DNA of 64,000 nucleotides from positions 1,302,001 through 1,366,000 of the forward strand of contig CAWFWZ010000001.1 in the NCBI GenBank assembly GCA_963819645.1. Reading direction: 5' to 3'. Positions 1 to 10,570 of the stretch are shown here, piece after piece. A program made the position numbers and the translations under genes. The stretch's first letter is position 1. Every line of letters begins with the position of its first letter. The notes beneath the pieces are model-generated. The model was not told the DNA's origin. It did not search any database and saw only the letters and a program-made list of their open reading frames with translations. Origin of the DNA: CAVVDY01 sp963819645. GTDB lineage: Bacteria; Acidobacteriota; Terriglobia; Terriglobales; Acidobacteriaceae.

Positions 1-401
1 TCGCCGCGTTTTTCCCGGGCGGCGCGTTTAGATATTCGGTAGAATCCTTCGCGGACACCCCAGGGTGTGCCGGATTTTGCCACGTCGGCTCTGGCGGTTT
101 GCTCGTCAAAACCGCCGCGTAAGCTCTTTGAAATCTAGATTTTGCCTGTAACTCTCACGGGCTCAAGATTTTGCGATAGATTTGTCGTCTAAACCGTTGA
201 AAACAAAGATTCGCAAATGAGATTTTTTCACGGTTTCACGTTATCGGACGTACATCGTCTGAGCATCGCCGATGTAAGCAACAGGAATATACGGTTGCCG
301 AATCTATGAAACGGTATCGGAACAACGGCGTCCTCAAAGCCATGAAATAATGAGGCAAGTTTCTGCCCTTAGCTCAGTGTCCGTAACCGATCCTCGCCAA
401 C
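1..401. other. Non-coding left edge
   Basis: No credible reading frame on either strand. The stretch from about 120 to 400 is visibly AT-richer than the genes that follow. The only structure seen is a short hairpin, GGCGGTTT at 93-100 with AAACCGCC at 109-116, without a T-run. It probably holds the upstream region of the gene starting at 415, but no convincing promoter was found. Confidence 0.5.
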
Positions 402-414
402 TTGGTATGCCCGC

Positions 415-1750
415 ATGACGCGGCGCGAAGCCTTACTCCTGCTCGCCAGGAGCGCTGCGAGCTATCCGCTGATGCGCTCAGCCTTGTTTGCGCAGTCGCA
501 AACCTTGCCGGCGAACCCGGCTCAGTCAGAGCCCGTCAATCCGGCCTTAACCGACGAGGAACTTCTGGAAGAGATCGTCACCGTGCATTTCTTTATTTCT
601 GGAACGAAGCTTCGCCGCGCACCGGACTGGTGCGTGACCGCGCTTTGGCCAGCGGCGAGCCCGACAAGCGCATCACCGCCAGCATCGCCGCTACAGGCTT
701 TGGCCTCGCAGCCTTAGCGATCGGGCATTCTCGCGGCTACATGCCAAAGCACCAGATCGGCGCACGCGTGGTCACGACGCTGAGGTTTCTGCTCAACCAC
801 GTGCAGCAGGTAAACGGTTTCTTCTACCACTTCATCGACATGAACACCGGCCAGCGGCTGCGTCTCTCCGAAGTCTCGCCTATCGACACGACTATCCTAC
901 TTTGTGGGGTGCTGACCGCGCGCGCGTACTTCGACAACGCGCAGATCACGCGCCTGGCGGCGATCGATCTATCGCCGCGTCAACTGGCGCTGGATGCTCA
1001 ACGGCGGTACCACCTTCGCCATGGGCTGGACGCCGGAGTACAAGTTCATCGGCGCGCGCTGGGACACCTACTGCGAGCTGATGATGATGTACCTGCTGGC
1101 CATGGCGGCGCCGCTGTGGAACATCCCGGCGAGCTCGTGGGATGCCTTCTCCCGGCCGACGATGCAATATCGCCGGCTATAGCTGGATCAGCAGCACCGA
1201 TCCGCTGTTCGTGCACCAGTACTCGCACGCCTGGTTCGACTTCCGCAACCAGCGCGATCAATACGCCGATTACTTTCGCAACTCTGCAATTGCGACCTAC
1301 GCCCATAAACTGTTCTGCCAGAGCTTGCGCTGGCGCTTGCCCGATTACAACGACAATACCTGGGGTATCACAGCGTCAGACTCGCGCATCGGCTATCAGG
1401 CCTGGGGAGGTCCACCGGAGATCGGCCACATCGACGGAACGATCGTTCCGTGCGCAGCCGGAGGTTCGGTGCCGTTTCTTCCCGAGGAAACCATTGCCTG
1501 TCTGAAGAATCTCTACACCACGCACGGCGCCGCAAGCGTGGAAGACGTATGGCTTTGTCGACGCCTTCAATCCGCGCAACGGCTGGACTGATCTGGACGT
1601 CATTGGCATCGACCAGGGCATCACGATGCTGATGGTGGAGAACTACCGCAACGGTTTCATCTGGGAGCACTTCATGAAAAATCCGCAGGCCAAACACGCG
1701 ATGGAATGGCGGGGTTCAAACCGAGGCGCAAGCAGCGGGGGCAGGGAAGT
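415..1750 (+). pseudogene. Glucoamylase-like (PF10091-type) exported protein, frameshifted
   Basis: Fragments in all three plus frames join into one protein. It starts MTRREALLLLARS, a twin-arginine-like signal ending near ALFAQ. It continues through FFYHFIDMNTGQR, STILLCGVL-like and MLNGGTTFAMGW segments to YSWISSTDPLFVHQYSHAW, WGITASDSRIGYQAWGGP and IDQGITMLMVENYRNGFIW. These are the hallmarks of the putative glucoamylase family (PF10091), secreted or periplasmic proteins thought to act on glucans. The frame changes near 600, 970, 1165 and 1545, and the 3' end is uncertain (about 1740-1760). No large deletion is apparent, so single-base errors in the assembly are more likely than true decay. 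Substrate cannot be told from the sequence. Confidence 0.7.
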
Positions 1751-1823
1751 GAGTGCGGGACTTGCGAAAATTCGCGTCAGAGCACTTAGACCGTGCGGGC
1801 TGACGGGCAAATCGAATTGGCGA

Positions 1824-1978
1824 GCTTCGTATCGAGGGCGCCGGCTTAGCGCGAGGCGGCGAGCGAGGTATCTGAGAAGCCGGCTTTAGCGCGATGAACA
1901 GTCGGCGAGAGGCAAACTCAGGTCGCTCGTCGTCGTCGCCGCGTCGGCCGGACTCCGAACTCGGGCCTGATACATCGA
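1824..1978. repeat. Degenerate copy of the TATCAGGGC palindromic element
   Basis: The left end reads GCTTCGTATCGAGGGC (1824-1839) and the right end GGGCCTGATACATCG (1963-1977). These are imperfect versions of the ends seen at 54957-55100 and 42406-42557, and the spacing (about 155 bp) is nearly the same. Internal blocks GCCGGCTTAGC and GCCGGCTTTAGC resemble the inner repeats of those copies. It lies between the glucoamylase-like gene and the convergent eamA-type gene. Confidence 0.5.
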
Positions 1979-2013
1979 CCTGACGTGCGTACGCATGCGC
2001 TCGGAACAGGCTA

Positions 2014-2973
2014 CTATCCCGACTCCACCTCGGGCGCGTAGCTCGCAGCCTCTTCCTCTTGCGATTGCGAATGCACCTGCGCCGTCGTGACCAGCGCAAC
2101 TGCGACCACGATCACGGCCGATCCGATCGCGATGTAAACATCGATGCCCTCGTGCAGAATCAGCCAGCCGAGAAAGACCGCGACGATGGGATTCACGTAC
2201 GCGTAAGTCGCCACCTTCGGCGTCGGCACGTGTTTCAGCAGCCAGACGTAGGCGCTGTAGCCCACCCACGATCCAAAGATCACGAGGTAAAACACGGCCA
2301 TCATTCCGCGATGTGTGAACACAGCGTGCTTGTACTGGCCGGTCATCAACGAGAGCACGACGTGTCCGAGGCCGGCAAAGATCATCTCGTACGCAGTGGC
2401 AACGAAGGGATCGACCGTCATCTGCCACTTACGCGATAGCACCGAGCCAAACGCCCAACTGAACGACGAGAACAGCAGCGTGGTAGCGCAAACCAACTGT
2501 ATGACGCCGAGCGTCTCGCGATATTCGAACTTCGGCCAGAACAACACAGCGATGCCGCAAATCCCCAGCGCGACGCCGGCGATCCCACGCGGTGACAGGC
2601 GATCGCCGTGGAAGACGAACGCTTCCAGCAGCATGAACCAGATCGGAGTGATGGCGATGATCAGCGCGGCAAATCCTGTGGGCACGTATTGCTCCGCCCA
2701 GGCCAGGCCTCCGTTGCCGGCGACCAGCAGCATGCAGCCAATGATCGCCAGCTTCCCTAGTTGCTCGCGCGTGACGCGAATCTTGCGGCCCATCACGGCG
2801 CAAGCGGCCATCATGATGGGACCGGCGATCAGAAATCGTATGGAGCACATGACGAATGGCGGCAGGTGTTCGTCGTCAGCGATGCCTATGGCCAGATAGG
2901 TCGAGCCCCAGAATACGTACACGAGCGCAAATGCGAGGATCACCTTCAGCCGCTGATTGGGGCTCGTGGACAT
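2014..2973 (-). CDS. EamA-family (DMT superfamily) transporter
   Basis: A 319-residue integral membrane protein with about ten hydrophobic segments in two homologous halves. The first half opens with ALVYVFWGSTYLAIGIA and the second contains VWLLKHVPTPKVATYAYVNP followed by VFLGWLILHE, which are typical of YedA/EamA drug/metabolite exporters. The family moves small metabolites across the inner membrane; the substrate is unknown. The gene begins 8 bases after the pgsA stop, so the two are probably co-transcribed. The ATG at 2973 has no obvious Shine-Dalgarno sequence, which fits translational coupling. The C-terminus ends in an acidic cytosolic tail. Confidence 0.88.
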   Translation of the reverse strand: MSTSPNQRLKVILAFALVYVFWGSTYLAIGIADDEHLPPFVMCSIRFLIAGPIMMAACAVMGRKIRVTREQLGKLAIIGCMLLVAGNGGLAWAEQYVPTGFAALIIAITPIWFMLLEAFVFHGDRLSPRGIAGVALGICGIAVLFWPKFEYRETLGVIQLVCATTLLFSSFSWAFGSVLSRKWQMTVDPFVATAYEMIFAGLGHVVLSLMTGQYKHAVFTHRGMMAVFYLVIFGSWVGYSAYVWLLKHVPTPKVATYAYVNPIVAVFLGWLILHEGIDVYIAIGSAVIVVAVALVTTAQVHSQSQEEEAASYAPEVESG

Positions 2974-2981
2974 GAGGGGTA

Positions 2982-3566
2982 TCAGCTTGCGTTGCGCACG
3001 GCGGGCGCGCGTGGCTCAGCGTGTCGCAGGCGGTTCCCGGTTCGAATCACGTAGTGCACGCCGGAAATCGTGGCGAAGACGAAGGTGGCGTAAAGGAAAA
3101 ATCGCTCGACCATCACTACCCACGGCTGTGTGGCGACCTGCGCCAGCACTACGAAGAACACGGTGGCGATCTGGCAGAAGGTGCTGATCTTGCCGAAGAT
3201 GCTGGGACGAAAGTCGCGCATGCCGACCGTCGCATATAGCACGACACAGGTGGAGACAATGATGAGGTCGCGGCTGAAGACGATGATGGTGTACTTCCAG
3301 GGAATCTTCTTGACGAACGACAGCACGAGAAACAACGAGCTGAGCAGCAGCTTATCGGCAATGGGATCGAGATATTCGCCAAGCATCGTCTGCTGATTGA
3401 GCACGCGCGCCAGTAGCCCATCGAGTCCGTCGCTGAGCCCGGCGACGACGAGCAGGCCCAGCGCCCATCCCCAGTTGCCGTCGAAGACGTTGATGATGAC
3501 AAACGGAATGAACATAAGCCGCAGCAACGTGAGTTGGTTGGGAGCTGTCCAGAACTGATTTCTCAC
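2982..3566 (-). CDS. pgsA: CDP-diacylglycerol--glycerol-3-phosphate 3-phosphatidyltransferase
   Basis: Makes phosphatidylglycerophosphate, the committed step of phosphatidylglycerol/cardiolipin synthesis, in the inner membrane. The CDP-alcohol phosphotransferase signature D-x2-D-G-x2-A-R-x8-G-x3-D-x3-D is complete: D46, D49-G50, A53-R54, G63, D67 and D71. I place the start at the GTG at 3566 because AGGAG lies six bases upstream and translation then opens MRNQFWTAPNQLTLLRL, the usual N-terminus of PgsA; longer upstream frames lack such a site. The resulting 194 residues match the family size. It is followed closely by the EamA transporter gene. Confidence 0.9.
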   Translation of the reverse strand: MRNQFWTAPNQLTLLRLMFIPFVIINVFDGNWGWALGLLVVAGLSDGLDGLLARVLNQQTMLGEYLDPIADKLLLSSLFLVLSFVKKIPWKYTIIVFSRDLIIVSTCVVLYATVGMRDFRPSIFGKISTFCQIATVFFVVLAQVATQPWVVMVERFFLYATFVFATISGVHYVIRTGNRLRHAEPRAPAVRNAS

Positions 3567-3762
3567 GCGGCTCTCCTGAATGCGGGTCGAAACCGAGCGT
3601 GAGTTACGTTTGTTCAATGGGAGCATCGTTTGTCGTATTTCGATTGTGACGTGTGCTTCTGCGATTAGCAAACCGTGGGACCTTACTGTGCACCGGCAAC
3701 GGTGACCGCTGTCACGGGAAGCGCGCATTCTACGGCGCTACATTGGTTGCAGGTGCCGGCCG

Positions 3763-4318
3763 ATGACGTGGCTTCTGAAGCTGATTACGCAAACTCTTCT
3801 GCAGGTGCAGCGCGCGCTCCCGCAACGGCGAACGACACATTTGCAAACCGGAAGCCAGGGAGAAACTGCGGCCTACATCTTTCTGCGCGGCGTGGGCTAC
3901 CGCATCGTCGCGACCAACTTTCGCGTCCCGCAGAATCGCGGCGAGATTGACCTCATCGCCTGGGACGGAGAAGTGCTCTGCTTCATCGAGGTGAAGACGC
4001 GCATCGGCGAGGGCTTGATGCCGCCCGAAGCTGCGGTCGATGCGGCCAAGCGCTCGCACATCCGCTCGGTCGCGCGTAGCTATCTGCGACGCCTGCCCGG
4101 TGAGCAGGACCCACCGTGCCGCTTTGATGTGGTGAGCGTGACCTATCCGCATGGTCGGCGCCAAGCCGATGCTCAGGCTCATCAAGAGCGCGTTCCACTG
4201 GCAGAGTCGCAGAGTCTCGCGACTGGGAGTACATCGCGCCGCCGCCCCGTCGCGAATCTTGGAGCCCGCGTCGATGAACCTCGCACCTGAACTTGCCTGC
4301 AAGAGATGGGATGGCTAG
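3763..4318 (+). CDS. yraN: YraN/UPF0102 family nuclease-like protein (one frameshift)
   Basis: Small protein with the UPF0102 fold, a Holliday-junction-resolvase/endonuclease-like core. Seen here: GETAAYIFLRGVGYRIVATN, then NRGEIDLIAW and FIEVKTR, which hold the conserved Glu, Asp and E-x-K residues of the PD-(D/E)XK nuclease superfamily. The biological role in bacteria is not settled. The reading frame must shift by one near 4155: the frame that continues there gives a nonsense tail, whereas the neighbouring frame gives LRLIKSAFHWQSRR, the usual YraN end, and stops at 4316-4318. The stop codon overlaps the -10 box of the tRNA-Val promoter. Confidence 0.85.
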
Positions 4319-4321
4319 AAT
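4293..4321 (+). promoter_or_regulatory. Sigma70-type promoter of tRNA-Val
   Basis: TTGCCT at 4293-4298, a 17-base spacer, then TAGAAT at 4316-4321. The transcript would start about 30 bases before the tRNA. The promoter lies in the last codons of yraN, and its -10 box includes the yraN stop codon. Confidence 0.6.
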
Positions 4322-4351
4322 AAGGATGCTTCCGTAGAACGTCCGCGATAC

Positions 4352-4428
4352 AGGCGCGTAGCTCAGTTGGTTAGAGCGCTACCTTGACACGGTAGAGGTC
4401 AGGAGTTCGAGTCTCCTCGTGCCTACCA
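4352..4428 (+). tRNA. tRNA-Val (anticodon GAC)
   Basis: A complete cloverleaf with the CCA end encoded. The acceptor stem AGGCGCG pairs with CGTGCCT (one G-T wobble). The D arm is GCTC/GAGC, the anticodon arm CTACC-TTGACAC-GGTAG gives anticodon GAC (reads GTC/GTT), and the T arm is AGGAG-TTCGAGT-CTCCT. The discriminator base is A at 4425, followed by CCA at 4426-4428. Confidence 0.97.
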
Positions 4429-4508
4429 TTTGTTCACCCGTTCTAGATCTGGTTTAACAACCGCCGAGGCGACATGTCAGCCGTGACGACGCCGTGCTAC
4501 CATGCGGC

Positions 4509-4619
4509 GTGTTCAATTTTGGCAAACCGAAAACGGCTGGCGACTGGATCGTCCACGTCATAGGTGCGATCATCGCCCTTCTGCTCATAGGGTGGCTGTT
4601 GCGGGTCTACGTCCTGTAA
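4509..4619 (+). CDS. Tiny single-span membrane protein (36 aa)
   Basis: A 36-residue frame starting at a GTG at 4509 and ending in TAA at 4617-4619. It opens MFNFGKPKTAGDW and continues with a hydrophobic stretch, VHVIGAIIALLLIGWLL, ending RVYVL. One transmembrane helix follows a short basic N-terminus, so a type II inner-membrane topology is likely. Base composition and codon choice look like the flanking genes. No strong ribosome-binding site is visible and I recognise no family. The evidence is the clean hydrophobic helix and the absence of rare codons. A longer frame overlapping it has no coherent composition. Confidence 0.45.
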   Translation: MFNFGKPKTAGDWIVHVIGAIIALLLIGWLLRVYVL

Positions 4620-4694
4620 TCCCGCTTGCGAACCGAGTCTCCTCGTGCCTGTTATGGGCTCATCCTAATCGTTTAGCTTCAACGCAACTATCAG

Positions 4695-5954
4695 CTAGCT
4701 TGCCCCCTTCACATCTTTCACGCAACGAAAGCCCAGGTGATTCGTTCCGGTCGTGACTTCGCCTTTGCCGCGGGTGCCGACGATGTAGCGCGAGCAGTAT
4801 TGATCGGTGCAGAGGAACGATCCGCCGCGGTGTGCCTTCTTCTTTTCTGAGGTTCGTCGGGATCGAAAGACGAATCCGGGCCCTTGCGGATTGCGCGCCA
4901 CGGCGCCTGACGCTGCCAACTGCTGGTAGTAGTCGGGACGATACCAATCGCTGGTCCATTGCCAGACATTTCCGGCCATGTCGTAGAGGCCGTATCCGTT
5001 CGGCGGAAACTGCGCGACCGGAGCGATGCCGACGTAGCCATCCGAGCCGGTGTCTTTGTCGGGGAAGTGTCCCTGATGGGTGTTGGCCATCCACTTTCCG
5101 TCGGGCCGAAACGAGTCGCCCCACACGAAAGGCTTGCCGGCCAGACCGCCGCGCGCGGCGAACTCCCATTCCGCTTCGGTCGGCAGGCGCTTGCCCGCCC
5201 ACTTGGCATAGGCTTCCGCGTCGGGGTAGGCGACCTGCACCACGGGGTAGTTGTCTTTGCCCTTGATGTCGCTGCCGGCTCCAGTCGGATGCCGCCAGTT
5301 CGCGCCGGCGACGTAGCTCCACCATTGAAAGTGATCGTTGAGCGGCACGGGATGATTGGGCGGCGAAAACACGACCGATCCCGCGACAAGATTCTCCGGC
5401 GGCGCTCCGGGAAAGTCTTCCGCGCGCGGCTTGCGTTCGGCGATGGTGACGTATCCGGTCGCCTTCACGAACTTTGCGAACTCGGCGTTGGTCACGTCGG
5501 TCTTGTCCATGAAGAATCCGTCGACGTAGACGCGATGAATCGGGCGCGCATCTTCGGTGGCCTTCATGCCGACTTCATCCATGTCGGGCGGGTCGTGGGC
5601 GCCCATGGAAAATTCTCCGCCAGGAATCCAGACCATTCCCTTGGGAACTGAAACAGGCGCAGCCGCCTTGTTGGCGATCGTTGGTCCGAAGAGTGATTTG
5701 GAGTCAGACGATGGTGTGGCTGCGGGCGAGGGCCCGGGAGCGGTTGAACTTGGGTTTGCGCTCGATGAAGCCGCCGGAGGTGATGTCGCGCCGGCAGCAA
5801 CAGTCTCCGACGATCTGCGCCGCAACATCCATGCACATGCGATCAGGAGCACAATCGCCAGCGGGATAATCCATGCGAGACGAGCGTTGCTTCCGCTCGA
5901 CTTCAGCGGCGGGATCGGTTGAGGCTGTTTATTTTTTATTCCCTGGGTCGCCAT
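4695..5954 (-). CDS. Membrane-anchored formylglycine-generating enzyme (SUMF1/FGE) family protein
   Basis: 419 residues: a short cytosolic N-terminus, one transmembrane segment (about residues 26-44), a Pro/Ser/Ala-rich linker to about 100, then an FGE-sulfatase domain starting GMVWIPGGEFSMGAHDP. Domain landmarks are DKTDVTNAEFAKFV, PVVQVAYPDAEAYAKWAGKR, LPTEAEWEFAARGG and YDMAGNVWQWTSDWY. Unlike many FGE-fold proteins, the C-terminal part keeps the cysteine pair of true copper-dependent FGE in the context RGGSFLC-x4-C (Cys382 and Cys387), followed by NHLGFRC. It may therefore oxidise a sulfatase Cys to formylglycine outside the cytoplasm using O2. No sulfatase gene is nearby. It appears to be transcribed alone. 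Confidence 0.85.
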   Translation of the reverse strand: MATQGIKNKQPQPIPPLKSSGSNARLAWIIPLAIVLLIACAWMLRRRSSETVAAGATSPPAASSSANPSSTAPGPSPAATPSSDSKSLFGPTIANKAAAPVSVPKGMVWIPGGEFSMGAHDPPDMDEVGMKATEDARPIHRVYVDGFFMDKTDVTNAEFAKFVKATGYVTIAERKPRAEDFPGAPPENLVAGSVVFSPPNHPVPLNDHFQWWSYVAGANWRHPTGAGSDIKGKDNYPVVQVAYPDAEAYAKWAGKRLPTEAEWEFAARGGLAGKPFVWGDSFRPDGKWMANTHQGHFPDKDTGSDGYVGIAPVAQFPPNGYGLYDMAGNVWQWTSDWYRPDYYQQLAASGAVARNPQGPGFVFRSRRTSEKKKAHRGGSFLCTDQYCSRYIVGTRGKGEVTTGTNHLGFRCVKDVKGAS

Positions 5955-6203
5955 TCATTGTCCACAACGTCCAAGGCCCGTCAGTTTTGAGGCGAGCCAA
6001 GTTACTGACGAGGATAACCCGCAGCCACTGTGATTGCGAATCGAAGTTACGGAACTTGCCTTAACAACCAACAGTTCTCATTCTGCTAAACTAGCCAGAC
6101 GCCAACCATCCGGGGTGCCTCGTTTCGAACTCTCGGTAAACCCGAGAAACTCTGAAGCCGGTTGCCACCTTTCAGCATCTGCTCAACAAACTGAGGTTTG
6201 ATT

Positions 6204-7303
6204 GTGGGGAATTCGCAAATACTGAAATTTGTACTTTTGAGTACATTATCCGCCGGCGGTCTGCTGGTCGCGGCGGGCTGCGACAAGACGCAGGCCAAGC
6301 AGCCCCCGGCGCCGCAGGCCATGCCGGTGAAGACCCAGGCGAGTGACTCTTGAGCCGGTGCCGCAGACGACCGAGTACGTCGCCACCATCAAGTCGCGCC
6401 GCTCAGCCAACATCCAGCCGCAGGTTGACGGCACCATAACCAAGATCCTGGTGAAATCGGGAGACAATGTGAGTGCCGGGCAGTTGCTGATGACCATCGA
6501 TCCGCTGAAGCAGGAAGCGGTCGTCAATCAGCAGCGCAGTACCGAAGCCCAGATGAAGGCCACCTACGAATACAACAAGAGCGAACTCGAGCGGCAAAAG
6601 GGCCTATACGAGGCACAGGTTGCCAGCAAGCAGACCTACGAACAGGCGGTGCAGAACTTTGAGAATTCCAAGGCGGCATGGGAAGCGGCTAAGGCAGCCA
6701 CGGTTTCCCAGCAGCAACAGCTTGCGTACTACAACCTGAGGGCGCCCTTCAACGGCGTCGTCGGTGACATCCCGGTGCGCCTCGGCGACTATGTCTCATC
6801 GACCACCTTGCTGACCACGGTCGACGAGAACAAGGACCTGGAAGCTTACGTTTACATTCCGACCGATCTTGCGGGCAGCATTCGCATGGGACTTGCCGAT
6901 ACAGATCGTCAGCAGCACCGGAGAGCCGATCGAGACCACCAATATCTATTTCATCGCGCCGCAGGTCGATAATGCTCTGCAGGGCATTCTGGTGAAGGCG
7001 CCAATCCACGCTTCACTTGATCGCTTCCGCAATGCGCAGCTGGTGAAGGCGCGCGTGGTGTGGAGCACGGCTCCGGCGCCGACGGTGCCGGTTCTGGCGG
7101 TGACGCGCATTGGCGGTCAGGCGTTTGTCTACGTCTCGGTGCCGAGTGGCAACGGCCATGTGGCCAAGCAGCGCGCGGTGAATCTGGGCGACACTATCGG
7201 GAATAATTACGCGGTCACAAGTGGCTTGCAGTCTGGCGATCAGGTGATTGTCTCCGGGATTCAGTTCCTGAATGACGGCGTTCCCGTTCAACCGATGAGT
7301 TAA
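6204..7303 (+). pseudogene. RND efflux periplasmic adaptor (membrane fusion lipoprotein), frameshifted
   Basis: HlyD/AcrA-type adaptor that would link the inner-membrane RND pump that follows to an outer-membrane channel. It begins at a GTG at 6204 with a lipoprotein signal, GGLLVAAGC. The barrel-sandwich hybrid segments are ANIQPQVDGTITKILVKSGD and YYNLRAPFNGVVGDIPVRLG, and an alpha-hairpin (EAQMKATYEYNKSELERQK) lies between them. The end is NNYAVTSGLQSGDQVIVSG. One-base shifts near 6342 and 6893 break the frame; the second looks like an extra T in a TT run. It stops 33 bases before the pump gene, so an operon is evident. A TolC-like partner is not encoded in the window. Confidence 0.85.
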
Positions 7304-7336
7304 CCAGTCGCGCCGGGCGCGGCCTATAGGAATCCA

Positions 7337-10300
7337 GTGGTCGATTTTTTCATTCAGAGACCGGTTTTTGCGACCGTTTGCGCGTTGCTGATTGTCGTCG
7401 GGGGAGCGGTTTGCATACCGACGCTGCCTGTCTCGCTGTATCCCAATCTTGCGCCTCCGCAGGTCACCGTCACCTGTAACTACGTCGGAGCCAACGCGGC
7501 CGTGGTGGAGTCGGCGGTGACCATTCCGCTGGAGCAGCAGATCAACGGCGTCGAGGGCATGCACTACATCACCTCGACCAGTTCGAATGACGGAACCAGC
7601 AACATCAATGTGGTTTTTCGCACCGGCTATGACCTGAATATCGCCGCCGTGGACGTACAAAATCGCGTAGCGACCGCGACCGGACGTCTGCCGCAGGAAA
7701 TCAAGAACACCGGCATCACCATCACCAAGGCGAATCCGAATTTCGTCTTCGCGGCCGGCTTCTACTCGCCCGATGGCAGTCTGTCCGACCAGTACATCTC
7801 CAATTATCTCGACGTGTACGTGAAGGACGCGCTGAAGCGTATTCCGGGTGTCGGCGACGTCATCATCTTCGGCGAGCGCAAGTACGCCATGCGCATCTGG
7901 CTCGACCCTTACAAGCTGGCGCAACGGGGTCTGACCGCGGCGGACGTGGTCTCCGCACTACAGGAGCAAAACGTAGAAATTCCGGCGGGCCAGTTGGGCA
8001 GACCGCCGGCCAATCCGAAGCAGGACTTCCAGATTACTCTGCGCGTGGTGGGCCGGCTTTCTTCACCGCAAGAGTTTGAGAACATCATCCTCAAGAACAC
8101 GCCCAATGGCCTGGTGCAGGTAAAGGACGTCGGACGCGCGGAAATTGGCTCCGAAAGTTACGACACCAACCTGCAATACAGCGGCCACGAAGCGGTCGGC
8201 ATCGGCGTGCAGCAGTTGTCGAACGCGAACGCTCTGGCCGTGGACAAGGCCGCCAAGGCGGCGCTTGCCGACCTGGCGAAGTCGTTTCCTCCGGGCATCA
8301 AGTACGTCATCGCCTTCGATACGACGACGGTGGTGGGCGATTCGATTCGCGAGGTCGTGACCACGCTGGAAGAAGCGATCATCATCGTCATCGCGGTCAT
8401 CTTCGTGTTCCTGCTCGACTGGCGCGCGACCATCATTCCGGCTATCACGATTCCGGTTTCGCTGATCGGAACCTTTGCCTTCATCAAGGCATTCGACTTC
8501 TCCATCAACTCGTTGACACTGTTCGGAATCACGCTGGCGACGGGATTGGTGGTCGATGACGCCATCGTTGTCATCGAGAACGTGCAGCGACATATCAGCG
8601 ACGATAAGACCGACCCGCACACGGCAACTTCGGTGGCTATGAAAGAAGTCGCCAGCGCTGTGGTCGCAACTTCGCTGGTGCTGATTTCGGTTTTTGTTCC
8701 GGTGTCGTTCTTCCCCGGCACCACGGGAATTGTTTACAAGCAGTTCTCGTTGACCATCGCATTCGCAATTGCGATCTCGATGTTCAATGCGCTGACGCTC
8801 TCGCCCGCGCTGGCGGCCATTCTGCTGAAAGGCGAAGAGCACAAATATAACGTACTCGACTGGACGCACATTGGCTGGGTCTCGCGCGGCTATCGCGCCT
8901 TCGCGCACGGTGTTGATCGTGCTATTCACGGCATGGGCACGGCGTACGGTGCCATGATCCGGCGCACGCTACGCATCCGGTATGTGATGGTGGTACTGTT
9001 CATCGCTGGACTGGCGGCTACGGCGTACGAGTATCGGCACGTGCCCACCGGATTCGTTCCGCAGGAAGACCAGAACTACTTCATCGTGGTGGTGCAGGCG
9101 CCACAAGGCGCGTCGCTGTCGTATACCACCCAAGATCTGCGGAGCAGGCCGAGAAGGTTTTGCTGGCCGATCCAGACGTGTTCGGTACCTTCGCTGTGCC
9201 CGGTTTCTCGCTTTCGGGCGGCAGCTCCTCCAACTACGGACTGGTGTTCGCTCCGCTGAAACCGATCGACGACCGCAAGGGTGCAGCGCATTCGGCGGCG
9301 GCCATCGTGGCCCGGGTCGCGCCCAAGCTGATGGCTATTCCCGGCGCCATCGTGGTGCCGTTCGAGCCGCCGGCGATTCAGGGTATCGGCAGCTTCGGCG
9401 GATTCCAGTTCCAGCTTCAGGACGAGGGCCGCAACACGCTGCAAGACCTTGCCAACACTGCTCAGACCATTGTCCAGTCCGGTAGCCAGCGCAAAGATCT
9501 GACCGGCCTGTTTACCAGCTTCACCGCCAACGATCCGCAGCAACTGGTGCAGATCGATCGCGACAAGGCAAAGGCGATCGGCGTTCCGCTTGACCAGGTC
9601 CGGCAGGCGTTGAGCGTGTACATGGGCTCGGTGTACGTCAACGATTTCGATTTCAACAATCGTTCGTATCGCGTGTACGCGCAGGCCGATGAGCCGTTCC
9701 GTATGCGCGGCAGCGATCTGCGTGCCTACTATGTGCGCTCGGCCACGAACGGCCTGGTGCCGCTGGGCAACATCGTTCGCATGACCGACACCGCCGGACC
9801 GCAGGTGATCAATCACTTCAACTTATTCCGGTCGGCGGAAATCGACGGCGCTCCGGCGCCGGGCTACAGCTCGGGCCAGGGCCTGGAAGCCATGCAGGAT
9901 TTGGCCAAGCAGCACATGCTGCAAGGCATGTCGTATAGCTGGTCGGGATTGGCGCTTGAAGAAGTCGAAGCCGGCGGCAAGGCGATCATCATCTTCTCGC
10001 TTGGGATTGCTGGTCGTCTACCTGACGCTCTCGGCGCAGTATGAAAGCTTCGCGTTGCCGTTCATCATTTTGCTGGCCGTGCCGATGGCGGTGCTGGGCG
10101 CGCTGCTGTTCATCTCGCTGCGCGGGTTGGTGAACGATGTCTACGTGCAGATCGGATTGGTGATGCTGATCGGCCTGTCGGCCAAGAACTCGATTCTGAT
10201 TGTCGAATTCGCCGAGCAATTGCTGGAGCAGGGAAGATCGATTACCGAAGCCGCCATCGAAGCTGCCGAACTTCGTTTGCGCCCCATTCTGATGACTTCG

Positions 10301-10522
10301 TTTGCGTTCATCCTGGGCGTGCTGCCGCTTTACTTCGCAACCGGCGCCGGGCAGATCGGCCGCCACTCGGTCGGAACGGCCATCGTCGGCGGAATGTTGT
10401 TCTCCACCGTGCTGAACCTGTTCTTCATTCCGGTGCTCTACGTGATCTTCAAGACGGTGCTCACGTCGTTCTCATCACGTCGCGCCAAGACCGAGGTCGA
10501 AGAGGAAATGCGCGCGGCGTAA
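7337..10522 (+). pseudogene. RND multidrug efflux pump, HAE1/AcrB family, two frameshifts
   Basis: Proton-driven inner-membrane exporter of about 1060 residues. It starts MVDFFIQRPVFATVCALLIV, the standard HAE1 N-terminus. The TM4 proton-relay pair is D407-D408 in GLVVDDAIVVIEN, and the TM10 lysine is in GLSAKNSILIVEFAEQLL. The porter domain includes VVQAPQGASLSYTTQ. The frame breaks near 9140 (a G appears lost from CTGGCGGAG) and near 9998 (a G gained in TTGGATTG). Both are homopolymer-type indels and no sequence is missing, so the gene is probably intact in the organism. It forms an operon with the adaptor upstream. Confidence 0.9.
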
Positions 10523-10570
10523 GAGCAACGATGCGCATGTTGATTTATCATCCTGAGCGAAGAACCTACG

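Noticed and set aside
402..1505. A 367-codon frame across the glucoamylase-like gene
   Set aside because: Only its middle part (about 600-970) is in the coding frame. The start and end are out-of-frame shadows of the broken gene.
7013..7924. A 303-codon antisense frame across the adaptor/pump junction
   Set aside because: It overlaps two well-supported genes on the other strand, has no signal, membrane or family pattern, and spans their boundary.
8063..8929. A 288-codon antisense frame inside the RND pump gene
   Set aside because: Its composition (very rich in Arg, Asp, His, Gln) is the typical antisense shadow of a GC-rich membrane-protein gene, and the sense strand is strongly supported.
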